From Hyphomicrobiaceae bacterium UBA4118 (lineage in GTDB: Bacteria > Pseudomonadota > Alphaproteobacteria > Rhizobiales > Methyloligellaceae), in NCBI GenBank assembly GCA_002383105.1, contig DFXC01000194.1:1-8661 (forward strand): a DNA stretch of 8,661 nucleotides, written 5' to 3'. Made by a program: the position numbers and the translations under genes. Under the pieces are notes generated by a model that had not been told where the DNA came from, ran no database searches, and saw nothing but the letters and a program-made list of their open reading frames with translations. How positions within the stretch are numbered: position 1 is the first letter of the stretch; every line of letters starts with the position of its first letter. Shown here piece after piece: positions 1 to 6,220 of this stretch.

Positions 1-85
1 CCCCGCGGGGGGGGCGGCCCGCCGCCGACAAGCTGCCGGCGTCGGCAATGGCGACGAAGACCTTGATGGCGCCGAGCTGGTCCAT
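1..85 (-). CDS. LysR-family transcriptional regulator, N-terminal fragment (cut by window edge)
   Basis: Read on the minus strand from the ATG at 85, the first 28 codons give a protein beginning MDQLGAIKVFVAIADAGSLS followed by AAGR. This is the classic opening of the LysR winged helix-turn-helix domain, in which the first helix is followed by the AGSxSAA turn. An in-frame TAG lies seven codons upstream with no other start codon between, so this ATG is the only possible start. A GGAAG about 10 bases upstream may serve as ribosome binding site. The rest of the gene is outside the window. Family members are usually about 300 residues and often control a divergently transcribed neighbour, here the YHS gene. 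The last codons (RPPRG) fit the family poorly and coincide with an 8-base G run, so the sequence at the very edge may be unreliable. Confidence 0.8.
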   Translation of the reverse strand, partial: MDQLGAIKVFVAIADAGSLSAAGRPPRG

Positions 86-94
86 GTGGGCGAT

Positions 95-119
95 ACTTCC
101 ATTCTACGGAAGAATAAGT
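95..119. promoter_or_regulatory. Candidate LysR-type operator: two overlapping inverted repeats
   Basis: The gap between the divergent LysR and YHS genes holds ATTCT-N5-AGAAT (101-115) and, overlapping it, CTTCC-N7-GGAAG (96-112). Both contain a T-N11-A core (T102/A114 and T98/A110), the usual LysR-type binding signature. The site starts 10 bases upstream of the regulator's ATG and ends 97 bases before the YHS start. This is compatible with autoregulation and control of the neighbour. The repeats are seen directly; the operator role is inferred. Confidence 0.4.
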
Positions 120-216
120 CCAACTCCTACCGCCTACTGCCGACAATAGGAAGGGCGCATCTGAGGGGAGGCGGCCAGATGGTCGCCGTCACGCAAACCC
201 CAAAGGAGCATCCCCA

Positions 217-693
217 ATGTGGAAATCGTTGATACTGCCGCTTGTCGCCGCCGTCTTCCCCCTGGGTTCGGCGCAAAACGTGGATGAGGTCAATGTATCG
301 AAAGGCGGAACGCTGTCAGGCCCGGGCCTTGCCGTCCATGGCTACGACGTCGTGGCCTTCTTCACCCAAGGACAGCCAGTGCTCGGCTCTGACGCTTACA
401 CCGTGGCCCATGGCGGCGGGACCTACCGCTTCGTGAGCCAGGCGCATCTCGATGCGTTCAAGGCCGACCCCGCCAAATACGAGCCGGCTTTTGGCGGCTT
501 TTGCGCCTATGGCACGGCGCTCGGCAAGAAGTTCGACGGGGATCCGCGCTATTGGAAGATCGTCGACGGCAGGTTGTATCTGAACCTCAACGGCGACATC
601 CAGGCCGAATGGTCGAAGGACATCGCCGGCAATATCACCAAGGCCAACACCAACTGGAGCCGCATCCACGGCACGCCAGTGGAGCGGCTCTAG
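217..693 (+). CDS. Secreted YHS-domain protein
   Basis: This 158-residue protein starts with a likely Sec signal peptide (hydrophobic stretch at residues 5-16, likely cleavage near GSAQ, residues 17-20). The mature part is one YHS domain: HGYDVVAFF at 41-49, the FGGFCAYG core with Cys96 at 92-99, then KKFDGDPRYWKIVDGRLYLN at 104-123 and a C-terminal tail ending in NWSRIHG. It belongs to the family annotated as YHS domain-containing (seleno)protein; here the key position is an ordinary Cys codon. YHS domains occur in metal-handling proteins and are thought to bind metals, but the substrate of this secreted family is not established. The start is supported by AAAGGAG at 202-208, eight bases before the ATG. 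It is divergent from the LysR fragment and convergent with the aquaporin gene. Expression under the LysR regulator is inferred from layout only. Confidence 0.9.
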   Translation: MWKSLILPLVAAVFPLGSAQNVDEVNVSKGGTLSGPGLAVHGYDVVAFFTQGQPVLGSDAYTVAHGGGTYRFVSQAHLDAFKADPAKYEPAFGGFCAYGTALGKKFDGDPRYWKIVDGRLYLNLNGDIQAEWSKDIAGNITKANTNWSRIHGTPVERL

Positions 694-710
694 CCTTGGC
701 CCGAAACAGC

Positions 711-741
711 GCCGGCTTCAGTCGGATCGTTTGGAGCCGGC
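711..741. terminator. Hairpin between convergent genes, possible bidirectional terminator
   Basis: The 53 bases between the YHS stop and the aquaporin stop hold an inverted repeat. GCCGGCTTC at 711-719 pairs with GGAGCCGGC at 733-741, with one T-G wobble and a 13-base loop. Its place between converging genes fits a shared terminator, but neither side has a T tract, so an intrinsic terminator is not proven. Confidence 0.35.
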
Positions 742-746
742 CCTGC

Positions 747-1433
747 TCACTTGACCTTGGTGGCCGGCACCGCGGGACTGGCGAACAGCCAAGCGAACAC
801 GACGGCGGCGGCGAACGCGCCGAGAAGCTCGGCCACGATGAAACCCGGCACGTCGCCTGGGGCAATTCCTGCAAACGTGTCGCTTAAGCTACGGGCGATG
901 GTCACGGCCGGGTTGGCGAAAGAGGTCGAGGCAGTGAACCAATAGGCCGAGGTGATGTACAGGCCGACCGCCGTCGCTACCGCCTCGGGCTTGAAACGAA
1001 TGCAGCCGAGAATGGTCGCGACCAGGCCGAAGGTGGCGATGAACTCGCCCACCCATTGACCGAGCCCGGTCCGCGCCGTCGAGCCGAACTGCAAGAGATC
1101 GAGGCCGAACATGAGATGGGCCGCCACCGCGCCGAGGCAGCCGCCGACGATCTGCACCGCGATATAGGCAAGGGTGGTGCGTCGGTCGAGCTCGCCCCGT
1201 AGCAGCATCACCAGGCTGACCGCGGGATTGAAATGGGCGCCGGAGATCGGCGCGAAGATGGTGATGATGACGAACAGGACCGCACCGGTGGCAAGCGTGT
1301 TGCACAGAAGCGCGATGGCCTGATTACCGCCGGCAAGCTTCGCTGCCATGATTCCCGAGCCGACCACCGCCATCACCAGAATGAAGGTGCCGAGCGCTTC
1401 CGCCGTCAAGCGGCGGGTCAAATCGAAGTTCAT
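747..1433 (-). CDS. aqpS: AqpS-like aquaglyceroporin (MIP family), probable arsenical channel
   Basis: This 228-residue membrane channel has the usual six-helix, two-half-helix MIP layout. The first NPA box is at 69-71 ([10 protein letters not shown]) and the second at 174-176 ([11 protein letters not shown]). In most aquaporins the second box is followed directly by the selectivity-filter Arg; here that position is Val177. Sinorhizobium meliloti AqpS, an ars-operon channel reported to pass arsenite and methylated arsenicals, has, as I recall, the same V177 substitution. The start lies 18 bases after the arsM stop on the same strand, preceded by a purine-rich GGGGGGAGA that abuts the ATG, so the two genes are almost certainly co-transcribed. 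The inferred role is passive exit of arsenite or methylarsenicals across the inner membrane, down the gradient that ArsM creates. A general glycerol or water channel is less likely given the neighbour and the missing Arg. Membership in the MIP family is certain; the substrate is inferred. Confidence 0.88.
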   Translation of the reverse strand: MNFDLTRRLTAEALGTFILVMAVVGSGIMAAKLAGGNQAIALLCNTLATGAVLFVIITIFAPISGAHFNPAVSLVMLLRGELDRRTTLAYIAVQIVGGCLGAVAAHLMFGLDLLQFGSTARTGLGQWVGEFIATFGLVATILGCIRFKPEAVATAVGLYITSAYWFTASTSFANPAVTIARSLSDTFAGIAPGDVPGFIVAELLGAFAAAVVFAWLFASPAVPATKVK

Positions 1434-1451
1434 TCTCCCCCCGTATCTGCC

Positions 1452-2510
1452 TCAGCAGCAGCCGCTTGATGACTTGGACGGCGAGGCGGCAGCAGTCGTG
1501 GCGAAGGGGATCGACGTCCCGCAGCCGGGAAAGATCCCGTAATGGGTTCCGAAGTCGCCGATGAAATCGAAGTGGGGAGCAAAACGCGTGTCGGCGAGCA
1601 TGCACCAAGTGTTGCCGCAGACCGGGAACACCTTGCCGCGCTCGATCAGATGGTGCCCGTCGAGCGCAAAGGCGTCAGGCTCTTCAGCAACGCTGCCCCG
1701 GTAGACGACCGCCTGCCCGTAGTCCTCGCAGGCCGTCTCGAGCCCATCGAGCTTGAACAGCCGATAGGTCGCCGAGAAGAACTGCGCCTGGCCGAGCTTC
1801 CGCTTGATCGCCTCATTCTTGATGTCGAGGGGCCGGCTGGTCACGAGGCGCGGATCGAGGAAGCCGGCGCGCTTGGCCAGCGGCAAGAAGTCGTTCCAGT
1901 AAAGCGCGCCCCCGAGGCACTCGCCATAGAGCACGGGATCGGCCCTGACGCTGTCGGAGAGCCGCCGGTCGCAATAGACATCGGCGAAATGGAGCTCGCC
2001 GCCGGGCTTGAGCAGATCGAAGGCGCCGCGCAGCACGGCAGGCTTGTCGATGGAAAGATTGATCACGCAGTTCGAGACCACCACGTCGAAGCTTGCCGGT
2101 TCGAGCCCAAGCTCATCGAGCTTCTCGATATAGCCCTTGAGGAATCTGACGTTGCGGCGCTCATGGCCAAACTGTCGCATGTGCCAATCGATATGCGTCT
2201 CGGCCGTGGCCAGCTGCTCGTCGGTCATGTCGACGCCGACCACCTCGCCCACAGGCCCGACGAGCTGCGCCACGAGATACACGTCGCGGCCAGAGCCTGA
2301 GCCGAGATCAAGCACGCGGCGGCCTTCGAGCGCCGCCGGCACGACGATGCCGCAGCCATAATATTTGGCCCTGACCTCTTCATGCACATTGGCTAGGAGA
2401 GGCTCGAGATGGGCGGGTACGCTGCCCCCGTCGCAGCAGGCCGAGGTCTTCAAGTCCTCAGAGGATTTCAGGACCTTGCCGTAATAGTTCTTCACCACTT
2501 CGAGGTTCAT
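1452..2510 (-). CDS. arsM: Arsenite S-adenosylmethionine methyltransferase
   Basis: This 352-residue cytosolic enzyme transfers methyl groups from SAM to thiol-bound As(III), giving mono-, di- and trimethylated arsenicals. The SAM-binding motif VLDLGSGSGRD is at 66-76 and the acidic motif II (VVGVDM) at 90-95. Cys25, Cys53, Cys148 (SNCVINL) and Cys198 (GECLGGAL) repeat the spacing I recall for the four As-binding or redox cysteines of Cyanidioschyzon ArsM: 28 residues between the first two and 50 between the last two. The C-terminal domain carries the family block VCGNTWCMLADTRF (297-310), then FGTHYGIFPGCG (320-331), and the protein ends in SGCC. The length is normal. AGGGAG lies seven bases before the ATG. 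The next gene downstream is the AqpS-like channel; upstream on the same strand, 118 bases away, is rlmE, which is probably unrelated in function. No ArsR gene is adjacent, so control is either constitutive or by a distant regulator. Confidence 0.96.
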   Translation of the reverse strand: MNLEVVKNYYGKVLKSSEDLKTSACCDGGSVPAHLEPLLANVHEEVRAKYYGCGIVVPAALEGRRVLDLGSGSGRDVYLVAQLVGPVGEVVGVDMTDEQLATAETHIDWHMRQFGHERRNVRFLKGYIEKLDELGLEPASFDVVVSNCVINLSIDKPAVLRGAFDLLKPGGELHFADVYCDRRLSDSVRADPVLYGECLGGALYWNDFLPLAKRAGFLDPRLVTSRPLDIKNEAIKRKLGQAQFFSATYRLFKLDGLETACEDYGQAVVYRGSVAEEPDAFALDGHHLIERGKVFPVCGNTWCMLADTRFAPHFDFIGDFGTHYGIFPGCGTSIPFATTAAASPSKSSSGCC

Positions 2511-2593
2511 CGCATTGCTCCCTGAGAGTCAGGCATGGCGGATTGCCGGCGAGCTTAGCAGCAGTGCCCATGGGTCGGCAGCACACCTCGGAG

Positions 2594-2605
2594 CACAGCT
2601 CTGTG
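2594..2605. promoter_or_regulatory. Short inverted repeat upstream of arsM
   Basis: CACAG-CT-CTGTG forms an inverted repeat with 5-base arms in the 118-base gap between rlmE and arsM, about 84 bases upstream of the arsM start. It could be an operator site or part of the rlmE 3' end. It does not resemble an ArsR box I can recognise, no clear sigma-70 promoter is visible in the gap, and the arms are short enough to arise by chance. Confidence 0.2.
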
Positions 2606-2628
2606 AACGCCTTGTGTCGGGTGCCTCG

Positions 2629-3348
2629 TTATTGCGGGGAACCCCGGAAGCCGGTGGCGAGCACGTAGACCTCTGCGGAATCGGCGCGGCTGGCCTTTGG
2701 CTTTACATGTTGCACCTTGGCGAAGCCTAGCCTCAGCCGCGCCACCAGCTCCTGGCCGGCGCCGCCTTGCAGCACCTTGGCGAGGAAAGCGCCACCCGGC
2801 GCCAGCACATCTTCCGCGAGATCGAGCGCGGCCTCGGCAAGCGCCATCACGCGCAGATGGTCGGTCTGTTTGTGGCCCATGGCCGGTGCTGCCATGTCCG
2901 ACAGCACCACGTCGGCGAGGCTGCCGCCAAGTGCCGCCTTGATGGCCTCAGCCGCGCCCGGATCGCTGATATCGAGCCGGAGCACCTCGACGTCGGGAAT
3001 CGGCTCGATCTCGTTGAGATCGGCGGCGATCACCCTGCCCTTCCCCTCGGCCGCCCGCACGCGCTTCGCCGCGACCTGGCTGAATCCGCCTGGCGCGGCA
3101 CCGAGGTCGACCACCGTGAGGCCAGGCTTCAACAAATGCTGCTTGTCGTCGATCTCGCTCAGCTTGAAGGCGGCGCGCGAGCGAAGCCCGCGCCGCTTGG
3201 CCTCCTCGACATAAGGATCGTTCAACTGGCGCTGGAGCCAGCGGGTCGAGGCAATCTTGCGCCCCTTGGCCGTACGCAGCCTGACAGCGAGTTTCCTCGC
3301 GCCGCTGGCGCCTTGCCCGGCACTGCCGCCTTTGGTCGATCTTACCAT
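2629..3348 (-). CDS. rlmE: 23S rRNA (uridine-2'-O)-methyltransferase RlmE (FtsJ/RrmJ)
   Basis: This 239-residue SAM-dependent enzyme methylates the 2'-OH of U2552 (E. coli numbering) in the A-loop of 23S rRNA, a late step in 50S subunit assembly. The SAM motif [15 protein letters not shown] is at 79-93. The catalytic K-D-K-E tetrad is visible as Lys62 (SRAAFKL), Asp151 (LSDMAAP), Lys191 (FLAKVLQ) and Glu226 (SAEVYVLA). The 40- and 35-residue spacings of the last three match E. coli RlmE (D124, K164, E199). An N-terminal basic extension of about 25 residues beyond the E. coli protein is usual in alphaproteobacteria. No convincing Shine-Dalgarno precedes the ATG; the upstream bases GATTAACAA are A/T-rich, so the transcript could have a very short leader. 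In many alphaproteobacteria this gene follows ppx/gppA directly; here a transporter gene on the other strand lies between. Confidence 0.96.
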   Translation of the reverse strand: MVRSTKGGSAGQGASGARKLAVRLRTAKGRKIASTRWLQRQLNDPYVEEAKRRGLRSRAAFKLSEIDDKQHLLKPGLTVVDLGAAPGGFSQVAAKRVRAAEGKGRVIAADLNEIEPIPDVEVLRLDISDPGAAEAIKAALGGSLADVVLSDMAAPAMGHKQTDHLRVMALAEAALDLAEDVLAPGGAFLAKVLQGGAGQELVARLRLGFAKVQHVKPKASRADSAEVYVLATGFRGSPQ

Positions 3349-3359
3349 TTGTTAATCTG

Positions 3360-3374
3360 CAAGGTTCGGCCTTG
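3360..3374. promoter_or_regulatory. Inverted repeat in the rlmE / MFS divergent promoter region
   Basis: The 82-base gap between the two divergent starts holds CAAGG-TTCGG-CCTTG, a perfect 5-base-arm repeat, followed closely by the palindrome CCATATGG at 3377-3384. On the minus strand the hairpin would lie in the rlmE leader, 12 bases before the ATG, where it could affect translation or bind a repressor. I see no regulator gene next door. The repeat is seen; the function is a guess. Confidence 0.25.
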
Positions 3375-3430
3375 ACCCATATGGCCTCCCCGCCCCATGT
3401 CCGCCTTGTCGGCCCTCTAACACCTGCCAC

Positions 3431-4855
3431 ATGCCCCGCTATTTCGTCACCCTCATCGTCGCCATCGCTCTCTTCATGGAGAACATGGATTCGACGGTGA
3501 TCGCGACGTCGTTGCCGGCCATCGCCGCCGATCTCCACGAAGACCCCATCGCCCTCAAGCTCGCGCTCACATCCTATCTGCTGTCGCTCGCCGTGTTCAT
3601 CCCGTTAAGCGGCTGGATGGCCGACCGCTTCGGCGCCCGCAAGGTGTTCCGCGCCGCCATCGTCGTGTTCACGCTCGGCTCGGCAGCCTGCGGCTTTGCC
3701 CAAGGCCTTCCCGATTTCGTCCTGTTCCGCATCATTCAGGGCATGGGCGGGGCCATGATGGTGCCGGTCGGCCGGCTCGTCCTCTTGCGTACCATACCAA
3801 AGGCCGAGCTCATCTCAGCGCTCGCCTGGCTCACCATCCCGGCGCTGCTCGGGCCGGTGCTCGGGCCTCCGCTCGGCGGCTTCATCACCACCTTCATCTC
3901 CTGGCGCTGGATCTTCTGGATCAACATTCCGGTGGGCCTCTTAGGCGTGGTCCTCGCCACCCGCTATATCGCCGACATTCGCGAGGAGGGGCTACCGCCG
4001 CTCGACGTCAAGGGCTTCCTTCTGTCCGGCATCGGGCTCTCCGGTCTTGCCTTCGGCTTCACCACCATCGGCCAGGGACTCCTGCCGCCGGCCGTGGTGC
4101 TGGCGCTGCTTGTGGCCGGAGCTATCGGCTGCTGGCTCTATGTCCGCCACGCCCGCGTGGTGCAAGCTCCCCTCCTCGATCTCAACTTGCTCAAGGTCGA
4201 TACCTTCTTCGCCAGTGTCGTGGGCGGCTTTCTCTTCCGCATCGGCGTCGGCGCCACGCCCTTCCTGCTGCCGCTGTTCTTGCAGTTGGGGTTCGGCATG
4301 AGCCCGCTCCAGTCGGGGCTTCTCACCTTCGCCAGCGCCATCGGCGCCATCGCCATGAAAACCACGGCGGCCCCGATCCTTCGCCGCTTCGGCTTCAAGC
4401 GCGTGCTGGTGACCAATGCCGTCGTCAGCGGCTTCTTCATCGCCGCCATCGCCATGTTCACTCTGGGCACGCCCCACACACTCGTCCTCGCCGTGCTCCT
4501 GGTCGGCGGCTTCTTCAAGTCGCTCCAGTTTACCAGCATCAATTCGATCGCTTATGCCGACATCGATACGAAGGCGATGAGCCGGGCGACGAGCTTTGCC
4601 AGCGTCGCCCAGCAGCTGTCGCTCTCCACCGGTGTTGCCGTCGGCGCTCTGGTGCTCGAGTTCGAGCGCCTGGGGCGCCCTGACAGCACCGTCGTGGCCG
4701 GCGACTTCCCCGCGGCCTTCCTCCTGGTCGCGGTGATTGCAGCAAGCTCTGCGCTTGTCTTCGCCCTGTTGCCGAAGGAGGCGGGCGCAAGCTTGGCAAG
4801 CCGCGCGCGTGCCGTGGGCGTTCCCCCGGAACCTGCCTCGGCCCCGCAGGGCTAG
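3431..4855 (+). CDS. DHA2-type (14-TM) MFS multidrug efflux transporter
   Basis: This 474-residue inner-membrane protein belongs to the EmrB/QacA drug:H+ antiporter group. The signature at the first helix, MENMDSTVIATSLP (16-29, with Asp20), matches the DHA2 LDxTIVNVALP pattern. Motif A, GWMADRFGARKVF, is at 61-73 in the loop after helix 2. The antiporter motif C region, GPVLGPPLGG, is at 141-150, followed by the DHA2-typical SWRWIFWINIPVG at 157-169. Hydrophobic segments fit about 14 helices, and a short hydrophilic tail begins near residue 450. No membrane-fusion (EmrA-like) or regulator gene accompanies it, so the substrate cannot be given. No clear Shine-Dalgarno is seen; the ATG at 3431 is kept because the first helix begins almost at once and no in-frame ATG, GTG or TTG was found in the stretch just upstream. 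The gene is divergent from rlmE and converges on ppx with stops 7 bases apart. Confidence 0.93.
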   Translation: MPRYFVTLIVAIALFMENMDSTVIATSLPAIAADLHEDPIALKLALTSYLLSLAVFIPLSGWMADRFGARKVFRAAIVVFTLGSAACGFAQGLPDFVLFRIIQGMGGAMMVPVGRLVLLRTIPKAELISALAWLTIPALLGPVLGPPLGGFITTFISWRWIFWINIPVGLLGVVLATRYIADIREEGLPPLDVKGFLLSGIGLSGLAFGFTTIGQGLLPPAVVLALLVAGAIGCWLYVRHARVVQAPLLDLNLLKVDTFFASVVGGFLFRIGVGATPFLLPLFLQLGFGMSPLQSGLLTFASAIGAIAMKTTAAPILRRFGFKRVLVTNAVVSGFFIAAIAMFTLGTPHTLVLAVLLVGGFFKSLQFTSINSIAYADIDTKAMSRATSFASVAQQLSLSTGVAVGALVLEFERLGRPDSTVVAGDFPAAFLLVAVIAASSALVFALLPKEAGASLASRARAVGVPPEPASAPQG

Positions 4856-4862
4856 AGCCTAA

Positions 4863-6119
4863 TCAGCGCCGGTGCGAACCGTGTGCCGGGCCATGCGCCT
4901 GTTGACGATGCCCCCCTCTTCGTTCGTGACCATCCTCGGCCATGAGCGTGGAAAGGATGCCTTCGCGCAAGCCCCGGTCGGCCACGCGCAATCTCTGGCA
5001 GGGCCAGATCCTGAGCAGGGCCTCGAGGATTGCGCAGCCTGCCAGCACGAGGTCGGCGCGCTCATGTCCGATACAGGGCTGGGCCACCCGCTCGGCGTAG
5101 CTCATCTCGATCAGATTGTTGGAGACGGTGCGCACGTCGCGGGCGTTTAGCCAACATCCATCGACCCGGGAGCGCTCATAGACGGGAAGCCCGAGATGAA
5201 TGCCCGAGATCGTGGTGACGGTGCCGGAGGTGCCGAGGAAATGGGCGCGCTTGGTGGCAATCCTGGCGCCGAAGCGATGCTTGGCCTCGAACCCTTCGAT
5301 AGCCGTCATGACGTCTGCCACCATGGCCTCGTAGCTTTGTCGCGTGACGTCGCGGCCGCCGTGCCGCTCGGCGAGATTGACCACGCCGATCGGCAACGAG
5401 GTCCAGGCGGCGATGCAGTTCTGCACCTCGAGACGGTCGAACAGGGTGCGGCGCCAGGGGCGCCCGAGCCTGGCAAGGTCGAGCCAGATCAGCTCCGAGC
5501 TGCCGCCGCCGATATCGAACACGAGCGCCCAGTCGCAGTTGCGGTCGATCAGCGAGGCGCAGCCCGACACCGCCAGCTTGGCCTCGGTCTCCTGGGTCAC
5601 GATCTCGATGGAGAGACCAGTCTCGCGGCGCACGCGCTCGATGAATTCGCCGCTGTTCGCCCCGATCCGGCAGGCTTCCGTCGCGATCAGCCGCGACCGC
5701 GTCACCGCGCGCCGGCGCATTTTTTCGGAGCAGACCTTCAGCGCCTCGATGGTGCGGCCCATGGCGGCTTCCGAGAGCCGCCCTGAATTCAACACACCCT
5801 CCCCAAGGCGGATGATGCGGGAGAAGGCATCGATGACGAGAAAGCCGCGGCGCGAGGGCTTGGCGATCAGGAGCCGGCAATTGTTGGTGCCAAGGTCGAG
5901 GGCACCGTAAATGGCAGGTGCCAGGGGCCGCGCTAGCGCGCCCGTGTCGTCCTTGCCCTCGGCTGCCCCCAAGAGGCCATCGGCCGGCGCCTTCCCAAGC
6001 GCCCGGGCTGCGACATGCGTTGGGCCACCTCCCCCGCAGTCGCCGGTCTCGCTGCGCGCGCCCTTGAGGTCACGCGAAGACATGGCAGCCGTGCGGGCAT
6101 CGCCGCTCGGCCCATTCAC
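4863..6119 (-). CDS. ppx: Ppx/GppA family phosphatase (exopolyphosphatase / pppGpp phosphohydrolase)
   Basis: This ASKHA-fold enzyme releases phosphate from polyphosphate ends and/or converts pppGpp to ppGpp. Numbering from the longest form (421 residues): phosphate loop 1 is ALDLGTNNCRLLIA at 76-89, the conserved ATEACRIGANS is at 149-159, and Glu182 (ETEAKL) aligns with the catalytic Glu121 of E. coli Ppx. Phosphate loop 2 is FDIGGGSSE at 204-212, and the C-terminus has ADRGLREGIL. It is shorter than E. coli Ppx or GppA (about 500 residues) because the C-terminal helical domain is missing, as usual in alphaproteobacteria; Ppx and GppA activity cannot be told apart by eye. The start is uncertain. 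A TTG at 6128 abuts its AGAGG, whereas the GTG at 6119 (chosen, 418 residues) has AGAGG nine bases upstream; the first ATG is at 6083. The first 70 residues are low-complexity. It stands upstream of rlmE but is separated from it by the convergent MFS gene. Confidence 0.92.
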   Translation of the reverse strand: MNGPSGDARTAAMSSRDLKGARSETGDCGGGGPTHVAARALGKAPADGLLGAAEGKDDTGALARPLAPAIYGALDLGTNNCRLLIAKPSRRGFLVIDAFSRIIRLGEGVLNSGRLSEAAMGRTIEALKVCSEKMRRRAVTRSRLIATEACRIGANSGEFIERVRRETGLSIEIVTQETEAKLAVSGCASLIDRNCDWALVFDIGGGSSELIWLDLARLGRPWRRTLFDRLEVQNCIAAWTSLPIGVVNLAERHGGRDVTRQSYEAMVADVMTAIEGFEAKHRFGARIATKRAHFLGTSGTVTTISGIHLGLPVYERSRVDGCWLNARDVRTVSNNLIEMSYAERVAQPCIGHERADLVLAGCAILEALLRIWPCQRLRVADRGLREGILSTLMAEDGHERRGGHRQQAHGPAHGSHRR

Positions 6120-6192
6120 GGTGTTCAACCTCTAAGCTCCGGGCCCGCCGTCACCTTTTGCAGAGCGGCCGGAGCGCTGGTTCTATTTGCCC

Positions 6193-6220
6193 AATCTATC
6201 AAGCTATTGTTGCAGGTAAA
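6193..6220 (-). promoter_or_regulatory. Weak candidate promoter for ppx
   Basis: On the minus strand TTTACC (6220-6215) and TAGATT (6198-6193) are 16 bases apart, each matching four of six sigma-70 consensus bases. They lie in an unusually A/T-rich patch at the end of the O-antigen ligase gene, about 75 bases before the ppx start. The -35-like box overlaps the palindrome at 6213-6233. The match is weak and ppx could also be read through from the upstream gene. Confidence 0.2.

Noticed and set aside
1542..2300. A 252-codon open frame on the plus strand opposite arsM
   Set aside because: It lies wholly inside arsM on the opposite strand, has no recognisable domain and a composition typical of antisense frames in GC-rich DNA; arsM is unmistakable.
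2767..3375. A 202-codon open frame on the plus strand opposite rlmE
   Set aside because: It is antisense to a gene with all catalytic residues intact, with no family features and no ribosome site that I can see.
3992..4477. A minus-strand open frame of 161 codons inside the MFS gene
   Set aside because: The residues are mostly charged and Glu/Gly/Ala-rich, mirroring the hydrophobic codons of the real transporter; no domain is seen.
5176..5880. Long overlapping frames on both strands within ppx
   Set aside because: They are rich in Arg, Pro, Ala and His as expected of shadow frames, and they overlap a conserved phosphatase.
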